64,000 bases of DNA from JABCYV01 sp963696025 (GTDB lineage Bacteria; Acidobacteriota; Terriglobia; Terriglobales; Acidobacteriaceae), in the NCBI GenBank assembly GCA_963696025.1, contig CAVOII010000014.1:868001-932000 (forward strand). The letters are read 5' to 3'. This document shows, piece after piece, positions 35,074-43,947 of the stretch; position 1 is the first letter of the stretch; every line of letters starts with the position of its first letter. Under the pieces are notes generated by a model. It searched no databases, was not told the origin of the DNA, and saw only the letters and a list, made by a program, of their open reading frames with translations. The position numbers and the translations under genes are program-made.

Positions 35074-37656
35074 CTACGCGACGGCGGCGGTAGACAACGT
35101 GGCTGCCAGGCTAACGACTCGCCCTGCACCCTGGGCGATGGCCATGTCCAGAGCCAGTTCAGCGCGGTTGATGATTTCGGTGACGATATCAACGGGATCG
35201 TATTGTTGGCGCACGACGGCTTCCGCGACTCCTGCGCTGAAGGGGAGCGGCTCCTGGCGATCAGATGGGCGCACCTCGGCGAGCAGCTTGCGCAATTTGT
35301 CCACGGCCATGAGCGCTTCTTTTTCCGCGGTCTCGCCGAGCACCAGGGCAATCGTGGTCGACTCGTAGCGGAAGGCGAGATCGTTCTGGCGGATGTTGGC
35401 GGCGAAAAGCAGTCCAATCTTCTGCATCAAGGCTTCGACGGCGGCTTCACCGTACTCTTTCATCATGGTCGAGCTTTTGCCGAACTGCATCAACACCACG
35501 GTCACGGGAGTGCCTTGCTGGACGGCGCGGCGGGTTTCCGCACTCAGCAGGTCGAGATAAGACGCGCGCTTCAGCAGTCCGGATTGCTCGTCGGTGACGG
35601 AAAGGCTCTTGACCAGGCGGCGCAGGCCGGCGTTGTTGAGGGCGATGACGATCTGATCGCTGATGGTCTTGAGCACCACGATGTCGCTGGAGTGCCAGCC
35701 GCGCGCCGTGCTCTGAATCAAAAGAAGGATGCCCACGTGATCGGACCCGTCGGCCAGGGGAATCGCCAGCAGTGAAGTAACACCCAACTCTGCCAGCGCT
35801 TCGTGGGCAGGCTGCAGCTCGGGCGCGGCGGGAGCATCGGTGATGGTGAGTGTGCCGCGAGTGACGGCCAGATCCTGCACAGCGGCGACCAGCTTGGCCA
35901 GGGCAGCAGTCTCTCCCTTTTTCACATTGTCGCCGCAGTATTCCTTGATCGCGCTGGGCAGCAGGCCGGGCTTGCGCATGGCGACCACGCAGCGGCTCAG
36001 TTTCCACTGCGCTCCCAGCTCGTTTACGGTCGTGGACATCACGGCATCAGCATTGCTCTGGCGATATAGCTTGCGGGTAATTTCGGCGACCCGGGTAAAG
36101 CTGTTGACATCGGCCTCTTCAGTCGCGGGAGCATGGCCGGAGCCAGAGGAAGCGGGAGTCTTCGCCGGCGCACTCACGGCGGGCGCTGGCGGCAGCGGCG
36201 CGGATCCGGCATAGCGCGGCGTCATTCCGGCGGACATATACAACTGCTGCAAGTCCTGATTGCGCTCTTCTTCATGCGGAAAAAGTTCCTGGATGCGCTG
36301 CAGGCGCTCAATAGCTTTGGATCGCATTCCATACTGCACCAGGATCTCCGCCTGCAGCATAAGGTCTTGTAGCGCCGCAGCGCCGAGTGTGGGCTCTTCG
36401 TTCCTGGCTGGCATGGACGCTGCGTTGTTCATCGTCGTCAGACGCGATGCGATGACTTTGTAGCGATTGTCGTCGATTTTGCCGCGCAGCATTTCCAGGC
36501 GCTTCTGATGACCAGGCTCGTAGGCGTCAACGTCGGCGGCGCGATCCAGACACTCTGCCGCTTTGGCGTAGTTTCCCATGCCGCAGTGCAGATCAAAGAG
36601 TTTGAGCAAAGTCTGGCAATAATCGCCCTCACGATTCGAGCCGTTGAAGAGCTCGCTCAGGAACTCCAGCACGTCGGGTGACGCGCGATGGCCCGCCACC
36701 AGATCCTGCATCAGGGTGACGAAGGCGCGGCGCTCTCCCCGGCCGCGCTGAAATTGTTCCAGCTTGCGGGCGAGCGCGACGGCCTCAGCATCCTGTTGGG
36801 CATCGATCAGAAGGCCCATGAGATTGGTGACCTCGTGGATGCGGCTTGGATTCTGCTCGAATAGTTGCCAGAGCACTGGTTGCGCGTCGGCCAGTCGATT
36901 CGCCGCCAGCAGCGCTTTGGCGTAGGCTTCGCGTAACTCCAGCGGCGCGGTCGCAGCGTTGGCGTGCGGTTCGAGGACGAAGATCGCTGCCCCGACCTGA
37001 CCTTGCGCCATCAGGCTCTTGCCGTAGGCCGAGGCAACCTGGAGGTCGCTGGGATCCTCTCCGTACGCGCGTTCGAACCATTGGGCGGCATTGGCGCCGG
37101 AGGCTTCTGTTAACTGCGCCAGCTTTAAAAAAGCCGCCGCAGCGCCAGGGCTGTCACCGATTTCCGCAAGATTTTCTCCCAGTCGCAGGAAGTTCCGCTC
37201 GTTGGGATCGAGAGCAACAATGCGCTTTAGGACCTCTAAAGCCTCAGACTTGCGTCCCTGCTTGACCAGTTCTTCCAGCGCGTTCTCGTAAGTTTCGAGA
37301 GCCAGTTTTCGATTGGAGGCCTCCAAGATCTCGCCGAAGCGAATTTTCTGGCTCCACGTGGGGTTCACGTAGCGCGCCATCTTTTTGTAAGTAAGGCTGG
37401 CGCGGGTAGCGTCGCCCGCCTCAATCTGGCGCTCAAACAACTCGCCCAGGAGTCTTACCGCGTCGGTAGTACGCTGTTGGGAAAGGCAGAGTTCGGCGGC
37501 CATTTGGCGGACTGCATCATTTTGCGGGTCGTCGGCCAGGACCTGCAGATACTCCTCCAGGGCGTCGTTGGTTTTGCCCTTCTGGAGGAGCTTTTCCGCA
37601 CGCTCCACGCGTCGGGTGATCTCGGCTCGATCCATTCGCTTAGTAGTGTCTGCCAT
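35074..37656 (-). CDS. TPR - GAF - degenerate GGDEF protein
   Basis: 860 aa. About residues 10-460 are tetratricopeptide repeats (NDALEEYLQVLADDPQNDAV, SEALEVLKRIVALDPNERNF and others). A Pro/Ala linker (about 490-520) follows, then a GAF domain (about 535-690, LLAIPLADGSDHVGILLLIQ) and a GGDEF-like domain (about 695-850). In the latter, SVTDEQSGLLKRASYLDLLS matches the TDxLTGLxNR start, but the GGDEF signature is replaced by AFRYESTTIALVL, so cyclase activity is not expected. It may sense ligands and scaffold partners. No partner gene is nearby. Confidence 0.85.
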   Translation of the reverse strand: MADTTKRMDRAEITRRVERAEKLLQKGKTNDALEEYLQVLADDPQNDAVRQMAAELCLSQQRTTDAVRLLGELFERQIEAGDATRASLTYKKMARYVNPTWSQKIRFGEILEASNRKLALETYENALEELVKQGRKSEALEVLKRIVALDPNERNFLRLGENLAEIGDSPGAAAAFLKLAQLTEASGANAAQWFERAYGEDPSDLQVASAYGKSLMAQGQVGAAIFVLEPHANAATAPLELREAYAKALLAANRLADAQPVLWQLFEQNPSRIHEVTNLMGLLIDAQQDAEAVALARKLEQFQRGRGERRAFVTLMQDLVAGHRASPDVLEFLSELFNGSNREGDYCQTLLKLFDLHCGMGNYAKAAECLDRAADVDAYEPGHQKRLEMLRGKIDDNRYKVIASRLTTMNNAASMPARNEEPTLGAAALQDLMLQAEILVQYGMRSKAIERLQRIQELFPHEEERNQDLQQLYMSAGMTPRYAGSAPLPPAPAVSAPAKTPASSGSGHAPATEEADVNSFTRVAEITRKLYRQSNADAVMSTTVNELGAQWKLSRCVVAMRKPGLLPSAIKEYCGDNVKKGETAALAKLVAAVQDLAVTRGTLTITDAPAAPELQPAHEALAELGVTSLLAIPLADGSDHVGILLLIQSTARGWHSSDIVVLKTISDQIVIALNNAGLRRLVKSLSVTDEQSGLLKRASYLDLLSAETRRAVQQGTPVTVVLMQFGKSSTMMKEYGEAAVEALMQKIGLLFAANIRQNDLAFRYESTTIALVLGETAEKEALMAVDKLRKLLAEVRPSDRQEPLPFSAGVAEAVVRQQYDPVDIVTEIINRAELALDMAIAQGAGRVVSLAATLSTAAVA

Positions 37657-37692
37657 GAGAGAGACGGGTGCCGTGCGGAGTAACCCACTGGA

Positions 37693-37721
37693 ATTTTAGG
37701 ATTCGGTTTCCCCTGCCGCAA
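37693..37721 (-). promoter_or_regulatory. Likely sigma70 promoter of the TPR-GAF gene
   Basis: Minus strand: TTGCGG (37716-37721), 17 bp, TAAAAT (37693-37698), 36 bp before the start codon at 37656. A good match by spacing and moderate by sequence. Confidence 0.5.
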
Positions 37722-37768
37722 TGAAGTACCGTTCCGCTGCGATTACGAAGGTCACCCACAATAAGTCT

Positions 37769-37796
37769 TTGGCGGGAAAGCGGTTTCTGGTATAGG
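37769..37796 (+). promoter_or_regulatory. Possible promoter of the permease operon
   Basis: TTGGCG (37769-37774), 16 bp, TATAGG (37791-37796). The predicted start site falls on or next to the ATG at 37803, so the mRNA could be leaderless, and no ribosome-binding site is seen. Confidence 0.4.
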
Positions 37797-37802
37797 TGCC
37801 GG

Positions 37803-39158
37803 ATGCCTGTAGCGGAGGGAATAAGTCAGGAACAAGGGCTTCAGCACCAGCTCAGTGCTGGCCAGATGGCCATGGTCGCCGTAGGCGGTTCGATCGGGAC
37901 TGGGCTTCTGCTGGGCTCGGCGGCGGCCATCGAGATCGCCGGCCCAGCCGTCATTCTCAGCTTCGCGCTGGCCGCGTTCCTCAGTTGGACGGTGGCTATG
38001 GCGCTGGGGGAATTGTCCAGCATGCATCCCGGGGCGGGATCGTTCGGCTTGTACGCCGATCTCTATCTAAACGAGTGGGCGGGCTTTGTTTCGCGCATGG
38101 GATTCTGGATCTCGATTTCGGTTTCGGTGGGTGCCAGCCTGGTCGCCGCCGCAACCTACATGCGGTACTGGTTTCCAGCGGCTCCGGCCCTGGTTTGGGT
38201 GACGTTGTTTGCGGTTGTGCTGTTGGCAATAAATCTTCGCAGCGTGGGCGACTACGGCCGATTTGAATACTGGTTCGCTATGGTCAAGCTGGCAACCATG
38301 GTGAGCTTTGTCCTTGTCGGCGGGATGTTGCTAGTAAGCGGGCGCGCTCCAGCGCAATTCTCGACCCATGGCGGATTCTTTCCCCGAGGGATGTTGTCAC
38401 CCCTCCTAGCCCTGACATTTGCGCTCTACACCTTTGGCGGGATCGAACTGGTGGCCGTCACAACCGGTGAATCCCGGTCCGCGGCTGAAATCCCGCGCGC
38501 CGTAAGATCGACTTTCATGATCCTCACCTTCGTCTATCTGGGTGCCATCGTGGTGTTGGTGGGAGTGATGCCGTGGAATCGGGCAGGCGTTACGGAGAGT
38601 CCATTCGTCACCGTGTTCCGTATGGTAGGAATTCCGACGGCAAGCAACCTGATGAGTTTCGTGATCCTGACTGCTGCGCTCTCTGGTGCGAACGCAAATC
38701 TGTACGCCGCGTCCCGGATGTTGTTCTCCCTGGCGCGGCGGGGATGGGCGCCCGCGCAACTGGGCCGGCTGAATACGGCAGGATCACCACGGCTGGCTCT
38801 ATTGGCCTCCTCCTACGGGATCGTCGTGGCATTGGTTCTAGAAAAATGGGCGCCGAGAAACGCGTTCGTTTACATACTCAGCGGTGCTTTATTCGGTCTA
38901 ATGCTTTCGTGGCTGGTCTCCCTGGCCGCGCACATTTCGTTTCGGCGGCGGCTGAGTCCCGACCAATTGGCCACGCTGCCCATGCGTTCAGCGCTTGACG
39001 CCTGGGGGTCGGTGCTGGGACTGACGCTAGTAACCGCTGCTATTCTGAGGACTTGGTGGGATTCGCGAATAAGCCTCCTCAGTGGCTTGTCGACCCTGCT
39101 TGCGCTCAGCGTGGCATATCTTCTGCTGAGACTAGCCCGTCGGGAAAGTAGAATGTAA
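37803..39158 (+). CDS. APC-family amino-acid permease
   Basis: 451 aa with about 12 hydrophobic segments. The first helix holds the family glycine motif GGSIGTGLLLGSAAAIEIAG; helix 2 continues MALGELSSMHPGAGSFG. This resembles the AAT subgroup (aromatic, GABA and proline permeases). The substrate is not visible. The gene downstream, 2 bp away, encodes a kynureninase-like enzyme, which hints at a tryptophan- or kynurenine-related substrate; that is an inference from position only. Confidence 0.92.
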   Translation: MPVAEGISQEQGLQHQLSAGQMAMVAVGGSIGTGLLLGSAAAIEIAGPAVILSFALAAFLSWTVAMALGELSSMHPGAGSFGLYADLYLNEWAGFVSRMGFWISISVSVGASLVAAATYMRYWFPAAPALVWVTLFAVVLLAINLRSVGDYGRFEYWFAMVKLATMVSFVLVGGMLLVSGRAPAQFSTHGGFFPRGMLSPLLALTFALYTFGGIELVAVTTGESRSAAEIPRAVRSTFMILTFVYLGAIVVLVGVMPWNRAGVTESPFVTVFRMVGIPTASNLMSFVILTAALSGANANLYAASRMLFSLARRGWAPAQLGRLNTAGSPRLALLASSYGIVVALVLEKWAPRNAFVYILSGALFGLMLSWLVSLAAHISFRRRLSPDQLATLPMRSALDAWGSVLGLTLVTAAILRTWWDSRISLLSGLSTLLALSVAYLLLRLARRESRM

Positions 39159-39160
39159 GT

Positions 39161-40327
39161 ATGAATGACCCGTTGCTCCGCTACCGTTCCGAGTTCCCTA
39201 TTCTTGAAACAACAACCTATCTGATCAGCAATTCGTTGGGCGCCATGCCACGCGGCGTGTACGACGTGATGAAGGCCTACGCCGATACTTGGGCCACCCG
39301 CGGTGTACGAGCCTGGGAAGAGCGGTGGTGGATGCTCGCGGTAGAAGTCGGAGATGAAATTGGCGCGCTCATGAATGCGCCGAAAGGATCGGTCTCCACT
39401 CATCAGAATGTGACCACCTGCCAGGCGGTGGTGGCTTCGTGTTTTGATTTTTCCGCCAAGCGCAACAAAGTCGTCTACAGCGACCTGAATTTCCCTTCGG
39501 TCATGTATTTCTGGGAAGCGCAGCGAGCATACGGCGCACGTGTGCACATGGTGAAAACCGATGACGGAATTACAGTACCAACGGAGCGTCTGCTGGATGC
39601 AATCGACGAAAGCACATTGCTTGTACCGGTTTCGCACGTGATCTTTCGCAGCGCCTACATCCAGGATGCTAAGGCTATCGTTGAGAAGGCGCACAAAGTC
39701 GGGGCGCACGTGGTGCTGGACACGTTTCAGTCTCTGGGCACCCTACCGGTGGACGTGCAGGCGCTGAACGTCGATTTTGCATGCGGCGGCGTTTTGAAGT
39801 GGCTCTGCGGAGGCCCGGGGGTGGGTTATCTATATGTGCGTCCTGATCTCGGGAAAAGGTTGGAGCCGAAATTCACCGGTTGGTTCGCGCACCAGGATTC
39901 CATGGCATTCGAGGTAGGACCAATTCGCTACAGTGATCCGCCCTTTCGCTTCATGAACGGCACCACCCACATACCTTCACTGGAAGCGGCCCGTCCGGGG
40001 CTGAAAATTATCACTGAAGTCGGAGTTTCGCGGATTCGCGAGAAGTCGAAGCGGCAGACGGCACGCCTGATCGAGTTGGCTGATAAGCACGGCTGGCGGG
40101 TGAATTCACCACGTGATCCGGAGAAGCGTGGCGGAACGGTTTCCATCGATATGCCCGACGCGCAGGAAGTCTGCCACGAACTGCTGAAACGCGACATCTT
40201 AGTGGATTGGCGACCCAAGGCCGGCGTGCGCATGTCGCCGCACTTCTATAACACCGACGCCGAGGTCGAGACAGGGATTGCCGCCGTAGAGGAGATTCTG
40301 AAAGAGCGGGCCGTCGCGACCCGCTAG
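39161..40327 (+). CDS. Kynureninase-like, class V PLP-dependent enzyme
   Basis: 388 aa. Fold type I PLP enzyme of the kynureninase / aminotransferase class V group. Lys213 in GGVLKWLCGGPGVGYLYV is the likely Schiff-base Lys. Other matches are TYLISNSLGAMPRG at the N-terminus, YSDLNFPSVMYF, VLDTFQSLGTLPVDV and GWFAHQDSMAFE. The shared operon with the permease suggests catabolism of an imported amino acid. A related hydrolase or lyase cannot be excluded because substrate residues cannot be placed from sequence alone. Confidence 0.82.
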   Translation: MNDPLLRYRSEFPILETTTYLISNSLGAMPRGVYDVMKAYADTWATRGVRAWEERWWMLAVEVGDEIGALMNAPKGSVSTHQNVTTCQAVVASCFDFSAKRNKVVYSDLNFPSVMYFWEAQRAYGARVHMVKTDDGITVPTERLLDAIDESTLLVPVSHVIFRSAYIQDAKAIVEKAHKVGAHVVLDTFQSLGTLPVDVQALNVDFACGGVLKWLCGGPGVGYLYVRPDLGKRLEPKFTGWFAHQDSMAFEVGPIRYSDPPFRFMNGTTHIPSLEAARPGLKIITEVGVSRIREKSKRQTARLIELADKHGWRVNSPRDPEKRGGTVSIDMPDAQEVCHELLKRDILVDWRPKAGVRMSPHFYNTDAEVETGIAAVEEILKERAVATR

Positions 40328-40392
40328 GCCGCAAGCCCACATGATTCGAACTGTCTGCTTCTCGCCGGCATTCGTCGGTCATCATACTTTCT

Positions 40393-40442
40393 TGTCATCC
40401 TGAGTTCACTTCGCGAACGCCACCTCACCCTTCAGGATGACA
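40393..40442. repeat. Single GTCATCCTGA...TCAGGATGAC element
   Basis: Same end sequence as the REPIN-like pairs, but one unit with terminal inverted ends and no good inner hairpin. It lies between the kynureninase-like gene and the GIDE-domain gene. Confidence 0.65.
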
Positions 40443-40565
40443 GATTGGGGGTTGTTACCAACGTAAGCCAAATCTCACCTTTTCTGCTGCAACGCTTCTT
40501 TCCTCTCAGCTACGCTCGGGCCGACGCCTTCTGCCGTGGTTCGGGGCGAGGTGTCGGACGAAATC

Positions 40566-41669
40566 ATGCCTTTCCCGTTGGTAATTGCCTTTTACTACGG
40601 TCGCAGTGACGGCTGGGTGTGGGCCGTAGTTGGAGCAGGTGCCGGCATTTATCTGTTTTATCGCGGCTTCCGGCTGCTGCAACGCAAGCGACTCATCATG
40701 AACACGCCGTCGTCAAAGATTCGCAGCGCTTCGATGGGGCTGGTCGAAGTGAGTGGATTGGCCGTCGGCCCTTACACGCTGCCCGCTCCCGTCACAGGCG
40801 TGCCCTGCTACTTCTATCGAACCATAGCGTGGCAATGGAAGCAGAATGGAAAAAGCAGTTCGTGGGTAAAGGCGGCCGATGAGAGCATGCATGTGCCGTT
40901 TTACCTCGATGACAACACTGGCCGCGTGCTGGTCGATCCCCAAGGCGCGGACATGGACATTCACCGGGACTTTCACGAAGAATTCAGCAATTCGGTATTT
41001 TCCAGCAGCTTGGATATTCCTGCAAACATATCCATTTTTTTAAGCCGGCATGGAGTCGGGACCGATAAGAAAATCAAGATCGAGGAATACTGCATCAAGA
41101 TCAAGAATTTTCTCTTCGTCCTGGGAACGCTCGCAGAAAATCCGGGCGTGACCGTGAGCTCGACCCCAAGGCGCACTTCGCCGCCCGACCAGCACACAGT
41201 TTCATTGCACATACCTAACGGAATCGGGAGCCTGTCGATCAACCCGAATTTGACTTTCAACCCGCGCAGCAATGACATGCCCGAGGAAGTGATCCAGCTC
41301 TCGCCCCCCGGTGGTCCTGCCAAAGCGATGGACATGACGCAGCAAGCTACGCTGGCTGCGGCCATGATGAAGGCTGGCATCAGCAGCCCGGCAGCTTGGG
41401 CCGTATCCGGAGTGAAGTATCCGAGTGCCACCAGTAACCCTGCGGATGGCAGCAGCGCCACTGGCACGGCGCCCGCGGAAGAGTTCGACATGACGCCAAA
41501 AACGGTGCTGATGAAAGGCGCTCATAATCCCGCCTTCTTTATTTCCTGGCAGAGCCAGCGGGATGTCGTGAAGTCATTGAGCTGGAAATCGGCCTTGATG
41601 ATTTGGGGTGGGCCAGCCCTGACTTTGGTTTGCGTTTATCTTTTGGCCACACAGTTCGGCTGGTTGTGA
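40566..41669 (+). CDS. GIDE-domain (E3 ubiquitin ligase-like) membrane protein
   Basis: 367 aa with the ATG at 40566 (a GTG at 40536 would add 10 residues). One hydrophobic segment near the N-terminus (about 12-28) and one at the C-terminus (about 345-362). The middle resembles the GIDE domain of mitochondrial MUL1-type proteins (GLAVGPYTLPAPVTGVPCYF, VDPQGADMDIH, KIKIEEYCIKIKNFLFVLGT). No RING finger is seen, so ubiquitin ligase activity is not implied. LemA follows 46 bp later, an association found in other bacteria. Confidence 0.75.
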   Translation: MPFPLVIAFYYGRSDGWVWAVVGAGAGIYLFYRGFRLLQRKRLIMNTPSSKIRSASMGLVEVSGLAVGPYTLPAPVTGVPCYFYRTIAWQWKQNGKSSSWVKAADESMHVPFYLDDNTGRVLVDPQGADMDIHRDFHEEFSNSVFSSSLDIPANISIFLSRHGVGTDKKIKIEEYCIKIKNFLFVLGTLAENPGVTVSSTPRRTSPPDQHTVSLHIPNGIGSLSINPNLTFNPRSNDMPEEVIQLSPPGGPAKAMDMTQQATLAAAMMKAGISSPAAWAVSGVKYPSATSNPADGSSATGTAPAEEFDMTPKTVLMKGAHNPAFFISWQSQRDVVKSLSWKSALMIWGGPALTLVCVYLLATQFGWL

Positions 41670-41715
41670 TGTGGCGCGAGCGCATTCGCGGGAAAGACTT
41701 GAGGAGCCATTCGAT

Positions 41716-42285
41716 ATGAACACGATCATCCTATTGCTGTTCCTATTCGCGATATTCGGCGTTATCACCTACGTGATCACCATCTTCAACGGCCTGGTCA
41801 CGTTGAAAAATGACATCGACAAAGCCTGGGCCAACATTGACATCATGCTGAAGCAGCGCCACGACGAGTTGCCTAAGCTGCTCGATGTATGCAAAGGCTA
41901 TATGGATTTCGAGCGCGACACGTTTCAAAAGGTCACGCAAGCGCGCAGCATGTATCAGCAGGCAGTAAGCATGGACCAGAAAGCGCAGGCCGATCAGAGT
42001 ATGACCTCTGCTCTGCGCGGATTCTTTGCCGTGGCAGAGAATTATCCCGAGTTAAAAGCCAACAATAATTTCATGCAACTGCAAAAGCGGATCACGGAAC
42101 TGGAGAGCCAGATAGCCGACCGGCGCGAATTCTACAACGATTCGGTGAACACGTTTAACATTCGCATTCAGCAGATGCCCGACACTTTTGTGGCCAGCTT
42201 CATGAATCTGAAGCCACGTCCCATGTTTAAGGTAGAGGAAGCGGATAGAGCCGATGTGCCGATGAGTTTCGGGGCGGCGCAGTAG
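41716..42285 (+). CDS. lemA: LemA family protein
   Basis: 189 aa, ATG at 41716 with GGAG about 10 nt upstream. An N-terminal transmembrane helix (about 4-24) is followed by the LemA helical domain, with FNGLVTLKNDIDKAWANIDI, MLKQRHDELPKLLDVCKGYM and FAVAENYPELKANNNFMQLQ. The function of LemA is unclear, and the protein is probably anchored with its C-terminus outside the cytoplasm. Paired with the GIDE-domain gene. Confidence 0.95.
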   Translation: MNTIILLLFLFAIFGVITYVITIFNGLVTLKNDIDKAWANIDIMLKQRHDELPKLLDVCKGYMDFERDTFQKVTQARSMYQQAVSMDQKAQADQSMTSALRGFFAVAENYPELKANNNFMQLQKRITELESQIADRREFYNDSVNTFNIRIQQMPDTFVASFMNLKPRPMFKVEEADRADVPMSFGAAQ

Positions 42286-42476
42286 GCGTCAGGGGTTGCC
42301 ATTCTGAGGCGTTGATCGTGTGTACTCGGCGATTAGGTACCGACTGAAATAGAATGCAAGAGCGAACGACCACAGCAGTCCGAAAGGCGAGAGTAGCGCC
42401 CCTGAGAGTGGTCAGGTTACCAATCTTCTCACCTGCTGCCTGCCGCACGTCCCAATTTCTCGATTAGAATGACCCA

Positions 42477-43247
42477 GTGAGTGACGCCGTCCGCATCGGA
42501 ATTCTGGGCGACTATGACGCGCAGTCTCCCACTCTTCCGGCGATCGACAAATCGCTGCAACACGCTGCCGCGAAGTTGCAGTTGGCCATCGAATCGCAAT
42601 GGATTCCTACCCCCTCTCTGCTCCAACCCAACGCACAAAGAATGCTGGAGAGCTTTGATGGAATATGGGCCGCTCCCGGAAGTCCCTACAAAAGCTTTGA
42701 TGGAATGATCAAAGGGATCGAGTTCGCCCGGCGACGCGACTGGCCATTTCTCGGCACCTGCGGAGGCTTTCAATACACCCTGATCGAATGCGCTCGCAAT
42801 GTGCTGGGGATAAAAGACGCCGACAGCGCAGAGAATAATTCCGGGTCGAAAAACATCATCATCTATCCAGTGGCGTGCGCCGTGCCCGGTCGAGCAAACG
42901 GTGCGCCTAAACTCTCCGGGCCAATCCCGGAGATACGCCTGCGACCGGGATCCTATCTGCAGTCTTTTTATTCGCGAGACACCGCCGTCGAAGAATTCTT
43001 CTGCAACTTCGAGGTCAATCCCGATTTCGAATGGATCTCGATGGAAGCGGGATTTCCCATCGTGGCGCGCGGCTCCGGCGGCGAGATTCGCGCCATCGAG
43101 TCGCCCGCCCATCGCTTTTTTATCGCGACATTATTCCAACCCCAGCTTTCATCCAAGGCGGACGCGCCTCATCCATTGGTGATGGCTTTCGCTCAGGCCG
43201 CTGCGGATTGGGGAAGAAAGAAGCTGGACGACAGCGTGCTGGAGTGA
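42477..43247 (+). CDS. CTP synthase C-terminus-like (seleno)protein family member, Cys form
   Basis: 256 aa, GTG start. It resembles the glutamine amidotransferase half of CTP synthase: WPFLGTCGGFQYTLIECARN holds the nucleophile elbow, with PGSPYKSFDGMIKGIEFAR upstream and ESPAHRFFIATLFQPQ near the C-terminus. The synthase half is absent, so it is a stand-alone protein. Relatives have selenocysteine at the elbow; here the codon is TGC. A substrate is unknown. Confidence 0.85.
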   Translation: MSDAVRIGILGDYDAQSPTLPAIDKSLQHAAAKLQLAIESQWIPTPSLLQPNAQRMLESFDGIWAAPGSPYKSFDGMIKGIEFARRRDWPFLGTCGGFQYTLIECARNVLGIKDADSAENNSGSKNIIIYPVACAVPGRANGAPKLSGPIPEIRLRPGSYLQSFYSRDTAVEEFFCNFEVNPDFEWISMEAGFPIVARGSGGEIRAIESPAHRFFIATLFQPQLSSKADAPHPLVMAFAQAAADWGRKKLDDSVLE

Positions 43248-43297
43248 AAAGCCGGACTTCAGACCTCAGCCTCAGACCTTGGCGAGAACTACTTGGG

Positions 43298-43317
43298 GAC
43301 AGCCGCCCACGGCTGTC
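43298..43317. terminator. Palindrome between convergent genes (possible terminator)
   Basis: Perfect hairpin GACAGCCG-CCCA-CGGCTGTC. It lies in the 81-bp gap between two convergent genes. No T-run follows, so an intrinsic terminator is uncertain; it may also be a dispersed GGGACAGCCG repeat. Confidence 0.45.
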
Positions 43318-43328
43318 GCTAGCCTGCA

Positions 43329-43778
43329 TCAGAGCGCAATCAATTCAAACGCCGGATAACTCTGTGCAATCTTGACGAAGGCCGACGCAGATGACCCAGC
43401 CGGCACGGGAAAATACTGCTGCACCTCACGCCTGAAATTGTCCAGATAAGCTTTCAATATTTCCGGCTTGTCTGCGTCCCCGATAGGCTGCAGACGAAAC
43501 CTCTGCCTCGTCTTTCCCTTTTTAAGTGTCACTTCTCCCGCGGCTTCAGCATTGCGGACCCACTGTGTCCGCCCACGAGGCGCTACCAGAAATCTCGTTC
43601 CGCCAAGTTCCAGCAGATTGATCGGTGTGGAATAAATCTTCCCGCTCTTACGCCCGCGCACTTCGAGCAGATAGTTGTAGGAGAAGCCTAGGCCAAGCCC
43701 GACCAGAAATCCGAAGGCGCGATTGAACGCGCGGTCGACGGCTGTAGGCTGACGAAATGAGGGCAGGTTGGAATTCAT
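43329..43778 (-). CDS. Deazaflavin (F420)-dependent oxidoreductase-like protein
   Basis: 149 aa, split-beta-barrel flavin-binding fold of the DUF385/Ddn group. Typical blocks are YNYLLEVRGRKSGKIYSTPI (cofactor-binding strand), GTRFLVAPRGRTQWVRNAEA and AGEVTLKKGKTRQRFRL. In mycobacteria such proteins reduce quinones using F420H2. Whether this organism makes F420 is not shown by the window, so FMN or another cofactor is possible. Monocistronic. Confidence 0.8.
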   Translation of the reverse strand: MNSNLPSFRQPTAVDRAFNRAFGFLVGLGLGFSYNYLLEVRGRKSGKIYSTPINLLELGGTRFLVAPRGRTQWVRNAEAAGEVTLKKGKTRQRFRLQPIGDADKPEILKAYLDNFRREVQQYFPVPAGSSASAFVKIAQSYPAFELIAL

Positions 43779-43947
43779 ATTGAGAAAGCTTGTTGCAAGA
43801 TTTCCTCGATACAGGTTTCAGACGAGCCTGGTACGCGGCCAACTCCCAATATTCGATGCCAGGGCGTTACGAAAGGCTCTGAACTATGCGTATCTGGGGC
43901 CGGTGCCGCACTATGGCTAGACTCTGGCGAACCCGAGCCCACGGCGC

